This document shows positions 43,777 through 53,793 of a stretch of DNA of 64,000 bases, one piece after another. Positions within the stretch are counted from its first letter, which is position 1. Each line of letters begins with the position of its first letter. Made by a program: the position numbers and the translations under genes. The notes below the pieces were generated by a model that made no database searches, was not told the origin of the DNA, and worked only from the letters and a program-made list of their open reading frames with translations. This DNA comes from Deferribacteres bacterium (GTDB taxonomy: Bacteria > Zhuqueibacterota > Zhuqueibacteria > Zhuqueibacterales > Geothermadaptataceae), in NCBI GenBank assembly GCA_020633675.1, contig JACKDE010000001.1:496001-560000 (forward strand). The letters run 5' to 3'.

Positions 43777-43998
43777 TCTTCAGCAGAAAGTGTTTGTTTT
43801 GATTTCAACATAATCTGATGAGTCGTTTTTGGTGGGCTTTGCGTAGCTATTCAGCTTTTTCGTCACTCCATCAGGGAACTATGCAGATTTTGGTGCTATG
43901 TGAATACAGGAAATGATTGTTTTCGTTCACCACAGATACTTCCAGTGTAACAGCCGGATAGCTACGTTCTCGCCGATGCCAAATAAACTCCGGGTAGG
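43777..43998. other. Intergenic stretch, nothing recognised
   Basis: Between the duplicated tail and the O-antigen ligase gene; no ORF, RNA fold or repeat seen. Confidence 0.5.
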
Positions 43999-45195
43999 CT
44001 ATTGCGTTCCATCTGCAGAATCTCTCAGCGCCAATCCTACGGTAATCCACAGAATGGTAACCGTTTCCGCATCGCCGAAGGTCCAGTCGAACAGGCCGGT
44101 GACAAAATAACCGGCAAGGCTACCGAGACAGCCCAGTGCCAGCGCTGCCTCGAAGGATGGGTCTGGATGGCTGCGAAAGGCCTGCCATTCGAGCTGCGTG
44201 ATCCTGGCAAAGAATACCAGCATCAGCACCAGGCCGGGCAATCCCCAAATCATCATCCACATAATGATGTTGCTGTGGAAATGACCGATGTAAAATACAT
44301 CCCTGGCGATGATGGTCGGCATGGCCGGATCGGCAGGAATCATTTCGCGATGCAGCGCGCCCAGATCGACCCAGCCAAAGCCGAAAATCGGGTGGCTTTG
44401 GATCATTTCGAATGCATGCCGCCACTGAATCAGCCGGACCTGTGTGGTCGCGCTGTTCAAATCGAAAATGCTCAGGAAGCGGGTTTGCAAGCTCTCCGGC
44501 GCCAGCCAAATCGCTAATGCTGCAGCCGCGATCAAAGCAAAAATCAGCTTAGGCTTGCGCAATAACAACACAAATCCGACTCCTGCAAAAAATCCGAGAT
44601 AGGCACCGCGCACAAATGAGTAAAAGAGCGCGATCAATTGCAGCACCGCCGCAATCGCAAGCAAGGATTTGATTTTGCTGGAAGCGGGCAGAGCAAACAG
44701 CAGCACGAAGCTGACGGTGGTCGCAGGCACCAACATGGCTGCCCAGGTCATGGTGGTGCTTTGCGTTGCCATGACTTTAAGCGTATCCTGGGCAAGGTAG
44801 CGCAGCAAGCCGACCAGCGAAATGATGGCAGCCGATGCCAGCCAGACACCCACAAAAATGCGAATCGATTGCTTTGAGCGCGTTTGATCTGCCAGCAAAT
44901 AGATTGTCGCGATTAACAGCAAATGCTTGAGATGAATGAAGCTCTCCGCCGGCCGGACAGAAAAAGCAGAGCTCAGCAAAGCCCAGATAAACAGGCCCGC
45001 AAGCAGCAGTTCGAGACCACATTTTTGGCCAGAAATCGATTTTGCGCGAAAATGACGAGCCAGATAAATGAGAAAAGCCAGCCCGAGCGCGATTTGTGTG
45101 CCTGCAATCGAGAAAAAGGAGAATGCCGCAAAAAGGCATAGCACAATCGATTCCGGATTGAGATTGTATCGGCGTAAAAATTCTTTGATCAGCAT
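43999..45195 (-). CDS. O-antigen ligase family membrane protein (Wzy_C)
   Basis: A 398-residue protein with about ten TM segments and a large loop containing QVRLIQWRHAFEMIQSHPIFGFGWVDLG (~245-275), the WaaL/Wzy_C type pattern in which QR/RxxxW...P..G.G is conserved, followed by HNIIMWMMIWGLPGLVLML-like text (FHSNIIMWMMIWGLPG). Such proteins join O-antigen or other polysaccharides to lipid carriers. Monocistronic. Confidence 0.85.
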   Translation of the reverse strand: MLIKEFLRRYNLNPESIVLCLFAAFSFFSIAGTQIALGLAFLIYLARHFRAKSISGQKCGLELLLAGLFIWALLSSAFSVRPAESFIHLKHLLLIATIYLLADQTRSKQSIRIFVGVWLASAAIISLVGLLRYLAQDTLKVMATQSTTMTWAAMLVPATTVSFVLLFALPASSKIKSLLAIAAVLQLIALFYSFVRGAYLGFFAGVGFVLLLRKPKLIFALIAAAALAIWLAPESLQTRFLSIFDLNSATTQVRLIQWRHAFEMIQSHPIFGFGWVDLGALHREMIPADPAMPTIIARDVFYIGHFHSNIIMWMMIWGLPGLVLMLVFFARITQLEWQAFRSHPDPSFEAALALGCLGSLAGYFVTGLFDWTFGDAETVTILWITVGLALRDSADGTQ

Positions 45196-45301
45196 GGTGG
45201 TGAATATTTCCGGTCGTGTGGAAAGATGGCTTTGTGGAGGGGAGTGTACGACTTATTTATTCGCCTTTTGGAGTTGGCCAGGGTGCGGGAATGGGTCAGC
45301 A

Positions 45302-45967
45302 TTATTCAGCGCTCGTGTTGAGTTCCACGAATATCGCGTCGCAGAGTTCTTTGCTCAGCGAATGCACACTGCCATGAACTTTGATTTTGGTGGAGCCGTT
45401 AAATGGCTCGCGGCTGATGATTTCGATTTCGGCTTCCGGGAAGAGCTTGAGTTTGCCGAGATAACGCAACTTTTCAGGGTCTTCGTCGCTGACTCTGCGA
45501 ATGGTGGCTACCCCGCCCGGCTGCAGATCGGAAAGATGTTGGTGCTCGATGTCAGGCAGTTCACCATCTTTGGTCGGTATGGGAGCGCCATGTGGATCAT
45601 AGGATGGGCGACCGAGCAATACATCCATTTTTTCTTCAAATTCTTCGGAAATATGGTGCTCGAGATGTTCGGCTTCTTCATGAACCTGATCCCAGGTGTA
45701 GCCGAGCGCTTCGTGCAGGTAGAGTTCAAGTAGTCGGTGGTGGCGAATGGTTTCGAGAGCGATTTTGCGACCGGCAGTCGTGAGTTGCACGCCACGATAC
45801 GGTGAGTAGTCGAGCAATTTCATTTCGGCAAGTTTTTTGATCATGCCGGTAACCGAGGCTTGTGCAACACCGAGCTTGTGGGCAATAGCCGAAGTGGAAA
45901 TTTTGTCCTTTTGGGTGCCGATTTTGTAAATGGCTTTTAAATAATCTTCAATTGCTTGTGTTTGCAT
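45302..45967 (-). CDS. DtxR/MntR-family metal-dependent repressor
   Basis: A 221-residue regulator. Winged-helix N-terminus (TSAIAHKLGVAQASVTGMIKKLAEMKLLDY), metal/dimerisation domain with HHRLLELYLHEALGYTWDQV and EEAEHLEHHISEEFEEKMD, and a C-terminal FeoA/SH3-like domain (~150-221). It represses metal uptake or efflux genes in response to Fe or Mn. It precedes the ECF sigma factor on the opposite strand, with the shared gap at 45968-46183. Confidence 0.92.
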   Translation of the reverse strand: MQTQAIEDYLKAIYKIGTQKDKISTSAIAHKLGVAQASVTGMIKKLAEMKLLDYSPYRGVQLTTAGRKIALETIRHHRLLELYLHEALGYTWDQVHEEAEHLEHHISEEFEEKMDVLLGRPSYDPHGAPIPTKDGELPDIEHQHLSDLQPGGVATIRRVSDEDPEKLRYLGKLKLFPEAEIEIISREPFNGSTKIKVHGSVHSLSKELCDAIFVELNTSAE

Positions 45968-46183
45968 CCGGCCTCACTTACTTTTAGGTGTGGCGAAAAT
46001 ATAACCGCCTTGCTGTGTAAATGCAAGGACTTTTGGGAACAGTCTTTTAAATGAAAATGCAATGGCCTGCCGGGTAATGAAGCAATATGAGCATCTGATT
46101 CTGTATTTGGGTGGTTTTTTAGATGCCGAGAAAGTGGCACTGATCGCCAATCAATACCGATCTGCAAGAAAAAGGTAAAAAGT

Positions 46184-46807
46184 TTGAAGAAAAAAAAAGA
46201 CGTGGTGTATATAGAGAATAGTATGGAAAGGGAGGCACAACAGCAAAGCACCGATGCACACCTCGTTGAGCAGGCGATCGGCGGCGATCGGGCCGCATTC
46301 GATGCATTGATGAGAAAGCACATGGGATCCTGCTATCGCATAGCGCGTCGTTTTGGCGTGCCACCGGAAGATGCGGCAGATATCGTTCAAGATGCTTTTC
46401 TGGCAGCCTATCGTGCTCTGCACCGGTTTAATTTCGCATACAGCTTTTCGACCTGGATCACACGAATCTTGGTTAACCGCCTTTCGAATTTCCGGCGAAA
46501 TCTCAAACGCGCACGCAATGTGTTTTGGCGGCAACCGGATGAAGCGCATGGCGAATCTGTTTTCGAGAAAACCACCGAGATCGATCCGCATATGGAAACC
46601 GAGCAATCCGAGCTCGCCAGCGCAATTGAAAAGGCATTGCAAAAGCTGTCACTAAATCAGCGCACAGCGTTTATTCTGTTCGAGATTGAAGGCTTTAAAA
46701 TTCGCGAAATTGCTGCAATTTTGGATATCCCCGAAGGCACGGTCACCTCGAGGCTGCACCATGCAAGACTCGAGATGCGGCGTCTCCTTGACAGAACTTT
46801 AAGATGA
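46184..46807 (+). CDS. ECF-type RNA polymerase sigma factor
   Basis: A 207-residue sigma factor. Region 2: FDALMRKHMGSCYRIARR, DAADIVQDAFLAAYRAL, FSTWITRILVNRLSNF. Region 4: LSLNQRTAFILFEIEGFKIREI and IPEGTVTSRLHHARLEM. Long acidic linker between them. The TTG at 46184 has aagg 6 bases upstream; an ATG at 46223 would give a shorter form. First gene of a stress-response operon with an anti-sigma factor. Confidence 0.92.
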   Translation: MKKKKDVVYIENSMEREAQQQSTDAHLVEQAIGGDRAAFDALMRKHMGSCYRIARRFGVPPEDAADIVQDAFLAAYRALHRFNFAYSFSTWITRILVNRLSNFRRNLKRARNVFWRQPDEAHGESVFEKTTEIDPHMETEQSELASAIEKALQKLSLNQRTAFILFEIEGFKIREIAAILDIPEGTVTSRLHHARLEMRRLLDRTLR

Positions 46808-46817
46808 GGCTATCATT

Positions 46818-47318
46818 ATGGACTGCCAACAGTACACAGAAATTTTGCATGTTTATCTCGATGGTGAATTGCAAGAGCTACCCCAGCCGGCCAAGGCCCA
46901 CGCCGCCATCTGCACGGACTGTATGGCAATGACACGAGACCTCACCGCGATTCGCAAGGCCACACAGTTTGTGCAGATCAGCGAGCTGAATGAAGCTGCT
47001 CAGGCAAACATGATTATGCATGTACAAAACCGGATTATTGCGAAGAAAGGGCATAAAAAGCACCAGTTCCTTTCTGTGCTCTGGAGGCACATACGCTGGT
47101 CGCGCGCATTCGCTGCAGCGGTGGTTGTTGCCCTGCTGGTATATTCCTATTTTGCTTTTGAGGATTACCAACAAACACAGCGCGTCGCTACGCTCACCGC
47201 GGAGGAAGAGATCGAGATTTTATTGGAAGAACATACATGGCAAATGGAGAGCGGCATTTTTCAGACAGGCACGATGCCGTCGCGCGTGATGCTGACCGCT
47301 GCTTCCGGCCGCAAGTAG
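46818..47318 (+). CDS. Anti-sigma factor with HxxxCxxC zinc finger
   Basis: A 166-residue protein. The N-terminus has the zf-HC2 anti-sigma motif (HAAICTDC, ~28-35), then a cytoplasmic stretch, one TM (AFAAAVVVALLVYSYFAF, ~95-112) and a periplasmic tail. Such proteins bind and hold the ECF sigma until released. 11 bases after the sigma gene, with gagg ribosome site. Confidence 0.9.
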   Translation: MDCQQYTEILHVYLDGELQELPQPAKAHAAICTDCMAMTRDLTAIRKATQFVQISELNEAAQANMIMHVQNRIIAKKGHKKHQFLSVLWRHIRWSRAFAAAVVVALLVYSYFAFEDYQQTQRVATLTAEEEIEILLEEHTWQMESGIFQTGTMPSRVMLTAASGRK

Positions 47319-47322
47319 AAGC

Positions 47323-48525
47323 GTGAAATTTATGAATACGAGACTTCAAGTTAATCATCGCCCACCAAGCATCGCAGCATGCATTCAAGTGGTGCTGTTT
47401 TCGGCAATCATGAGCATACAAGCTGTGCCCTCTGTTGCGAAAACAGGCTATCCGCTGCTGAATTACACTTCGCTTGACTCTGTCGCGATTGACAGCCTGT
47501 TGTTTAAAATCAGTCAAGCGCAGAAAAAAATCAGCTACTCCGGCACTTTGGAGCGCGAGACAAGCCATGCCGGGAAGCCTATGCTGCTACGTTGGCAAGT
47601 CCATCACTGGGCGCCTTCACAAACGCTGGTGCATTTTTTGGAGCCGGAAGCTCTGCAAAACACGGTGATTTACAATGATGGCAAGGTTTTCAAAACCACC
47701 GGCGATTCCCATGTCGCGCGCTCGATGCGGCGCAGCGGTATTTCAAGAGCATTGCAGGAAGGGCAACTGCTCGAGGAAATCGAATTGCTGAGCCAAAATT
47801 ATGTCATCTCGTTGCAGAACGGTGCTGATTATATCGGGCGCAAAGTCCTCGAGTTGAAAATTGAGCCGAAGAGAAACGGGCGGCCATCCTATTTTGCCAA
47901 AGTTGATGCGGAGATGGGCGTGCTGTTGGAGACCCGCCGCATGCCTGCAAATATACATGCCGACTCGCTGGTGCAGGTGAGCCGGTTTATTACGATCCGC
48001 TATGGCTTCCCGGACGATTCGTTAAAATATCAGAATTTTACGACGGTGGACAGTCTTCGACAGCGCGCTGGTGCAACCCAGTTTCATGATATCGCTGCAT
48101 TGATTGGCTATTATAAAGAAACTTTGTTAATTCCGTCGGCTTTGCCATCCGGATTTACGCTGCGACGCATCCGCGCTTTCCAGAAAGAAGACCGGGCATT
48201 TGTCCACTTGCAGTACAGCGATGGCTTGTCGATGATTTCGCTGTTTCAACGCAAAAATGGCGATACCGATCAACGCAAAAATCGTGGCAAGTGGGGTGGA
48301 GATAATGCTCAGTTGAGTATGGTGCAGGGCGAAAAATCCGGCGTGCACTACCACATTGTCGGTGAAATTGCCGAGGATGAGTTGCAGGAAATGGCGGCCG
48401 GGCTGGTACCGATCACGCGCAAAAGCTCTGCAAACAATTTGCCAATTTATTTTATCATCGCAGGTGTTTTGATTGCGACCGGAATTTACCTGGTTAAAAG
48501 ATTTATGGAGAAAACGAATGTTTAA
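47323..48525 (+). CDS. RseB/MucB-like envelope-stress regulator, C-terminally anchored
   Basis: A 400-residue protein. Signal peptide (VVLFSAIMSIQAVPSVA), then the LolA-like MucB/RseB N-terminal fold (~45-220; KISYSGTLERETSHAGKPM, LVHFLEPEALQNTVIYNDG) and a RseB C-terminal-like domain (~255-360; LPSGFTLRRIRAF, FVHLQYSDGLSMISLFQ, HIVGEIAEDELQEMAAGL). Unlike canonical RseB it ends in a TM (IYFIIAGVLIATGIYLV). RseB binds the anti-sigma factor and senses mis-assembled outer-membrane lipids/proteins. GTG at 47323 or ATG at 47332 are both possible starts. Confidence 0.78.
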   Translation: MKFMNTRLQVNHRPPSIAACIQVVLFSAIMSIQAVPSVAKTGYPLLNYTSLDSVAIDSLLFKISQAQKKISYSGTLERETSHAGKPMLLRWQVHHWAPSQTLVHFLEPEALQNTVIYNDGKVFKTTGDSHVARSMRRSGISRALQEGQLLEEIELLSQNYVISLQNGADYIGRKVLELKIEPKRNGRPSYFAKVDAEMGVLLETRRMPANIHADSLVQVSRFITIRYGFPDDSLKYQNFTTVDSLRQRAGATQFHDIAALIGYYKETLLIPSALPSGFTLRRIRAFQKEDRAFVHLQYSDGLSMISLFQRKNGDTDQRKNRGKWGGDNAQLSMVQGEKSGVHYHIVGEIAEDELQEMAAGLVPITRKSSANNLPIYFIIAGVLIATGIYLVKRFMEKTNV

Positions 48526-50098
48526 ATTGGAGAATCTCACCCAGATGAATGCAAAACAAAAAACAGAATATCCGCACAAATTCTCTAGTTTTGTGCATAT
48601 TGCGGTCATCGCGCTGGCGTTGAGCATGGCCGCTTGGGGCTGTGGCGGAGATGAAGGCGGAGATGGCAGCGCACGCAGCGGCGCGATGGGTATGATGGGG
48701 CAATCACAGCGCAGTGCTGCGATACCTGTGCAGGTTGCCGAAGTGACGCGCGGCGATATCGCCATGTTCTTGTTGCATACCACAACCATTGAAGCGGAAA
48801 AACAGGTCGATGTGCTGGCGAAGGTGACCGGGCAGGTTACCAACCTGCCTGCAGAGGAGGGCATGCGGGTGCGTAAAGGCCAGGTATTGGCGCAACTCGA
48901 TGAGGCCGAGCTCAAAATCGATTTGATACAAGCGCGTGCTAAAATGCAAACTGATTCATCAGCTTACGTGCGCGCCAGGGACATGCTGAACAAGCAACTG
49001 ATTGCGGAAGAAGCATACGAATCCACCCGGCTGGCGTTCGAAAGCTCAAAAGCGGCCTTTGAAGCTGCGAGTCTGAAAGTTGCCTACACGACCGTGCGCT
49101 CCCCGATTGATGGCGTGGTGACCTTGCGCCACATCGAGCTTGGACAGCGCATCAGCATGAATCAAACGCTCTTTAGTGTGGCAGATTTCAATCCGTTGCG
49201 CGCGAAGATATACGTACCCGAGAAAGACATCGCACGGGTGCGTGAAGGCGAATCCGCAAAAATTATTGTCGATGCCTTACCCAACCGGCAGTTTACCGGG
49301 GTGATCCGCATGATCAGCCCGATCGTCGATCCAGCGAACGGTACGGTGAAGGTCACCATCGATATTGAAAATGAGAGCAATCAATTGAAGCCCGGCATGT
49401 TTGCCTCGGTTTATATCACCACAGAAAGCCACAACAATACGCTGCTGATTCCGAAGCGTGCGCTTATTTTGGAGAGTGAAAGCGATCAGGTGTATGTCAA
49501 CAAAAATGGCATTGCCGAAAAGGTGATTTTGAAAACTGGCTTTGTTGCCGGCGATACAGTTGAAGTGCTGGCAGGTTTGCAGGAAGGCGACCTGGTTGTA
49601 ACGGTTGGCCAGGAAGGCTTGCGCGAAGGCTTGCCGATCGCTGTGCCCGGCCAGGAAGAAGTGTCTGTCACTTCGGCACCGGATAGCAGCAAACGACAGG
49701 GGCCGCCACAGGGCGAGCGTCGACGTGGTCGCATGGAGCAGCAAATGGCCGCCGATGGCGCAGAGAAGCCGTTGCCGCAAAATGTCGATGAAGAGATGGT
49801 GGCGCGGATCGAAAAAGTGCTATCGGAAAATCCGCGTGTTCAGCAGTCGATGGAGGAGCGAGCACAGCAAGATCCGGATTTTGCCAACAATCCGGCCAAA
49901 AAGCTGGCGTTTTTTGAACAGATGGCCGATCGCTGGGCAGGTTTTATGATGCGCAGCCCGGAGAATCAGGAAGCCTGGCAAAAGAAAGTTGCCGAAGACC
50001 CGGATTTCGAAAAGAACATTGAAAAGAAGATTTTGTTTTTTAACGAACTGTTTACGCAAATGCGCGCCCGAGGCGGATTCGGCAATCGCCGCAATTAA
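48518..50098 (+). CDS. RND efflux periplasmic adaptor (MFP) with unusual C-terminal extension
   Basis: A 526-residue lipoprotein-like adaptor (ALSMAAWGC). Standard MFP modules: lipoyl/barrel with GQVTNLPAEEGMRVRKGQVLAQLD, short hairpin (~120-160), and VYTTVRSPIDG-type (VAYTTVRSPIDGVVTLRHIE), then beta-barrel and membrane-proximal domains ending GQEGLREGLPIAVPGQE. About 125 residues follow, Pro/Arg-rich then two helical repeats containing ENPRVQQSMEERAQQDPDF and QEAWQKKVAEDPDF. These are not part of a normal adaptor. Overlaps the end of the RseB-like gene. Confidence 0.9.
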   Translation: MFKLENLTQMNAKQKTEYPHKFSSFVHIAVIALALSMAAWGCGGDEGGDGSARSGAMGMMGQSQRSAAIPVQVAEVTRGDIAMFLLHTTTIEAEKQVDVLAKVTGQVTNLPAEEGMRVRKGQVLAQLDEAELKIDLIQARAKMQTDSSAYVRARDMLNKQLIAEEAYESTRLAFESSKAAFEAASLKVAYTTVRSPIDGVVTLRHIELGQRISMNQTLFSVADFNPLRAKIYVPEKDIARVREGESAKIIVDALPNRQFTGVIRMISPIVDPANGTVKVTIDIENESNQLKPGMFASVYITTESHNNTLLIPKRALILESESDQVYVNKNGIAEKVILKTGFVAGDTVEVLAGLQEGDLVVTVGQEGLREGLPIAVPGQEEVSVTSAPDSSKRQGPPQGERRRGRMEQQMAADGAEKPLPQNVDEEMVARIEKVLSENPRVQQSMEERAQQDPDFANNPAKKLAFFEQMADRWAGFMMRSPENQEAWQKKVAEDPDFEKNIEKKILFFNELFTQMRARGGFGNRRN

Positions 50099-50143
50099 TG
50101 CAGAGAGAAAAACACATCTACACAGAAAACAAGGGAGACTAAC

Positions 50144-50479
50144 GTGCCTTTTTGCCCTGACTGTGGCTACGAATACCGTGACGAGATTACTGAATGCTTT
50201 GATTGCGGCGCCGAACTGGTTGCCAATTATCGCCCGCCAGAAGACAACTACGGCACTACAGAGTGGGTCAAAATTTCGAAATTGACAGGTACCGTGCTGG
50301 CCGAAATGGTCAAGAGTGCGCTGGAAGCCCACGAAATCCCGTGTGTTGTTTTGAAGAGTTTCTTCAGTTCGGCATTGATCGGCCAAAGCACAGGCTTGAT
50401 CGGCTTTGAAAGCGTGATCGTGGTGCCGAAGGAGCATTTGGCAGAAGCAGAGCACATAGTCGAGGGCATGACAGATTAA
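50144..50479 (+). CDS. Small zinc-ribbon protein with DUF2007-like domain
   Basis: A 111-residue protein with two CxxC pairs at the N-terminus (CPDCGYEYRDEITECFDCGA), a zinc ribbon, followed by a ~75-residue alpha/beta domain with LAEMVKSALEAHEIPCVVLK and FESVIVVPKEHLAEAEHIVEG of the DUF2007 kind. Function unknown. GTG start with ggag. It lies between the adaptor and pump genes and may be co-transcribed. Confidence 0.8.
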   Translation: MPFCPDCGYEYRDEITECFDCGAELVANYRPPEDNYGTTEWVKISKLTGTVLAEMVKSALEAHEIPCVVLKSFFSSALIGQSTGLIGFESVIVVPKEHLAEAEHIVEGMTD

Positions 50480-50597
50480 AATCGCATCGACTATCAGATC
50501 AGGTTGCATGAAAGTGCTTCCGGGCGACCTGTCTCTTTGAACGTAAACGGCGGTGCACTACCAGCCTTGCAGAATTCATCCAAATAAGGTGAGAAAT

Positions 50598-53500
50598 ATG
50601 AACATTGCTGAATTTTCAGTGAAAAAACCGATAACTATGCTCATGGTTCTGGTCAGCATAGTGGTGCTGGGCTTTCTCGGATTGAAACGTCTGCCATTGA
50701 CGTTCATTCCGGAGATCGAGTCCCAGAGGCTGCGCATCTCGGTGCCATACCAATCATCCTCACCACAAGAAATCGAGCGCAACATCACACGTCCCATTGA
50801 AGAGATGATGGGAACATTGCCAAATCTCGAAAAAATCAGCTCGACTTCATCTGCGAACCAATCGAATGTATCGGTCGAGTTCATGGCTGGCACGGATATG
50901 GATTTGGCTTCGGTCGAAGTGCGCGACCGGCTAGATCGTGTGCGCCCGCTGCTGCCGTCCGATGTCGAACGTGTGCGCATATTTCGCTGGCAAAGCAGCG
51001 ATTTGCCTGTATACGAATTCAGCATCGCCTGGAAAAATCGCACGCTGGATGAATTGCACGAGACAGTCAATAAAGTCATCATCCCGCGCATCCAGCGCAT
51101 TGAAGGCGTAGCCAATGTCGAAATTCGCGGCATGGACGAGCGCCAGGTCATGGTGGAACTGGATATGGAGCGCATGCGTGCGCACAAGCTGGACTTCTTC
51201 AACCTCGCTCGCAGCCTTCGAACCAACAATATCAACGTTTCTGCCGGCACGGTGCTCGATGCTGGTAAGAAATATTCGGTTCGGGTTATAGGCGAATTCA
51301 AGGAAGTGGACGAGATTGCCCAGGTGCCAATTGATGGCACCACATTGGTGCTCGGCGACGTGGCCAAAGTTTCCTTCAGCTTTCCGGAAAAAACCAATTT
51401 TCAACGTTTGGATCAAGCCGAATCCATCGTTGTGCGCGTTTACAAAGCTTCCACAGCCAATATCATCGATGTGGCCAAGGGTGTGCAAGCCTATATTAAA
51501 GAACTGGGTGAAGAGCCCAAGTATGCTGAATTGCGTACACAGGTCTTTCGTGACCAATCATCGGAAATCCTCAACAGTCTCAGCAATTTGACCTGGGCAG
51601 GTATTTTTGGTGGCTTGCTGGCTAATCTGGTACTGTTCTTTTTCCTGCGCAAGGTGCGCAGTACCATCATCATCGGCATGTCGATCCCGATATCCATTCT
51701 TGCCACCTTTTTAATCATGTACATTCTACGGCTCGGCCCGATCAACTCCACCATCACACTCAACCTGGTTTCGCTTTCCGGACTGATGTTCGCTGTCGGG
51801 ATGCTGGTTGATCCTGCGGTCGTCGTTCTGGAAAATATCTTCCGGCACAAGCAGGAGGAGGGCCTCGATGCCCGCGAGGCTTCAATCGTTGGCGCGCGCG
51901 AAATCGCAGTCGCTGTGACCTCGGCATCGCTCACCACTGTGATCGTTTTTGTACCGATGATTTTTATGAGTTCAGGCCGCATGGGACGGTTCATGATCGA
52001 TTTTGGTGTGGCTATTGTCTCTGCCACAGCCGCGAGTCTGGTTGTCAGTCTGACATTGATTCCATTGGCTGCTTCTCGAATTTTTACAGGCAAAGAGCGC
52101 CAAAAAGCGGTTTTCCTGGTGAAGCTGGGAGAGTGGTACGGCAATTCGATCAGCAAAGTGACGCGTGTACCATTTGCTATCGCCTCGCTCGGGCTGCTCG
52201 CTCTGATCAGCTATGGCGTGTGGGATATGTATCAAAAACTCGACCGCTCATATATGCCGCGTACCCCACAGCGTCAAATGGATTTGCGTGTTGATCTCGA
52301 CCGGAATTTCTCCTTTCCGGAAATCAGTGCCATTTTTGATTCAGTCGAAACCGTTTTGATCGCGAATAAAGATGATCTGGAAATTATGACTGTGGCGACC
52401 AATTTCAGCCGCCGGCGTGCCAGTGTGACAGTGTATTTTACCCCGGAAGACCAGGCTAACAAATCTACCACCGAGCTTTACGATGAAGTTCGCAACAGGT
52501 TGCCGATGTTCGCTGGAGTCGAGTATCGCGTTGGTCGGATGCACGGTCGTGGCGGCGGTGACGAAGGCGTCAGCATCGAGTTGAAGGGCAAGAGCACAGA
52601 AGTGCTGGTGACGTATGCTGAACGCATTCGTGCTCTGTTAAAAGATGTTGAAGGCATCAAAGATATCGATACGTCCATGGAGCGCGGCGATGAGGAAGTC
52701 CGCGTCAGTGTCGACCGCTTTCGTGCACAAAAATATGGTTTGTCATCGCAACAGGTTGCATCGACGATTTCGTCCGCACTGACCAGCCGCGCCAATTCGA
52801 AATACAAAACGCAGGATCGCGAAGTTGATATCCTGATGCAGCTTTCGGAAGAAGATCGGGTGAACATGCAACAACTCGGCAACATGGCACTTGCCAACAA
52901 TCGCGGCGAGATGGTGCAGCTTGGCAGTGTCGCGGCACTCGATATGCACAAAGGCCCGGAGTCGATCCAGCGCGAAGATCGCCAGACCACCATCACGGTT
53001 TTCGCGAACACCGACAGCGATGGCTTGTGGAAAGTCAATATGGAGATTGACAAAGCGATGGCAAGCATCGAGCTGCCGCCGGGATACAGCTGGAGCAAAG
53101 GCCGCAACTGGCGCTTGATGCAGGAAACCGAGCAAGAGTCGAATTTTGCCATCATTCTGGCAGTTGTGCTCATTTACATTGTGATGGCATCGCTTTTCGA
53201 GTCATTTGTGCATCCATTTACTATCCTGTTTTCAGTGCCGTTTGCGCTGATCGGGGTGGTGTTCTTTTTCAGCATCACCGGTACCACGCTGACCAATATG
53301 TCCTATATGGGCATTATTGTCGTGTGCGGATTGGTGGTAAACAATGGTATCATTTTAATCGATGCGATCAACAAGCGCCGGCGTGACGGCATGTCGAGAG
53401 CCGAAGCGATTCGAATTGGCGGCCGCAACCGCCTGCGTCCGATCTTGATGACGACCCTGACCACCATCATCGGATTGATGCCGATTGTTCTGCCGGTACT

Positions 53501-53720
53501 TTTTCCGGGCTTTCTCGGCGCGCCCGAGGGCAGCTCCAACATGTATGTTCCAGTCGGCATTGCGGTTGTGGGTGGTTTGCTCACCAGCACGCCGCTCACG
53601 CTGTTTATTATGCCGATACTATATGTCATTATCGATGAAATTGCACTTTGGTTTGCCAAAGTGACCGCAAGAGTGCATCATTTGCGTCGCCCGGCTGCGC
53701 AAGAGGCCGTAGGCAATTAA
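50598..53720 (+). CDS. RND efflux pump, HAE1-type
   Basis: A 1040-residue inner-membrane pump with twelve TMs and two large periplasmic loops. N-terminus MNIAEFSVKKPITMLM; hallmark NITRPIEEMMG, DLASVEVRDRL, GEFKEVDEIAQVP. In TM4 the proton-relay motif is GMLVDPAVVVLEN: the first Asp is kept, but the next residue is Pro where most have Asp or Asn. C-terminal TMs include MGIIVVCGLVVNNGIILIDAIN and RLRPILMTTLTTI. It would export small hydrophobic compounds with the adaptor at 48518; the TolC-type partner is not in the window. Confidence 0.94.
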   Translation: MNIAEFSVKKPITMLMVLVSIVVLGFLGLKRLPLTFIPEIESQRLRISVPYQSSSPQEIERNITRPIEEMMGTLPNLEKISSTSSANQSNVSVEFMAGTDMDLASVEVRDRLDRVRPLLPSDVERVRIFRWQSSDLPVYEFSIAWKNRTLDELHETVNKVIIPRIQRIEGVANVEIRGMDERQVMVELDMERMRAHKLDFFNLARSLRTNNINVSAGTVLDAGKKYSVRVIGEFKEVDEIAQVPIDGTTLVLGDVAKVSFSFPEKTNFQRLDQAESIVVRVYKASTANIIDVAKGVQAYIKELGEEPKYAELRTQVFRDQSSEILNSLSNLTWAGIFGGLLANLVLFFFLRKVRSTIIIGMSIPISILATFLIMYILRLGPINSTITLNLVSLSGLMFAVGMLVDPAVVVLENIFRHKQEEGLDAREASIVGAREIAVAVTSASLTTVIVFVPMIFMSSGRMGRFMIDFGVAIVSATAASLVVSLTLIPLAASRIFTGKERQKAVFLVKLGEWYGNSISKVTRVPFAIASLGLLALISYGVWDMYQKLDRSYMPRTPQRQMDLRVDLDRNFSFPEISAIFDSVETVLIANKDDLEIMTVATNFSRRRASVTVYFTPEDQANKSTTELYDEVRNRLPMFAGVEYRVGRMHGRGGGDEGVSIELKGKSTEVLVTYAERIRALLKDVEGIKDIDTSMERGDEEVRVSVDRFRAQKYGLSSQQVASTISSALTSRANSKYKTQDREVDILMQLSEEDRVNMQQLGNMALANNRGEMVQLGSVAALDMHKGPESIQREDRQTTITVFANTDSDGLWKVNMEIDKAMASIELPPGYSWSKGRNWRLMQETEQESNFAIILAVVLIYIVMASLFESFVHPFTILFSVPFALIGVVFFFSITGTTLTNMSYMGIIVVCGLVVNNGIILIDAINKRRRDGMSRAEAIRIGGRNRLRPILMTTLTTIIGLMPIVLPVLFPGFLGAPEGSSNMYVPVGIAVVGGLLTSTPLTLFIMPILYVIIDEIALWFAKVTARVHHLRRPAAQEAVGN

Positions 53721-53793
53721 GCCAATTTACCGGGTTGCTCCGAAATAAAGTGGGACAGCCCATGCAGTTGTTTTTTTGTGAAAGGAAAAGCAG

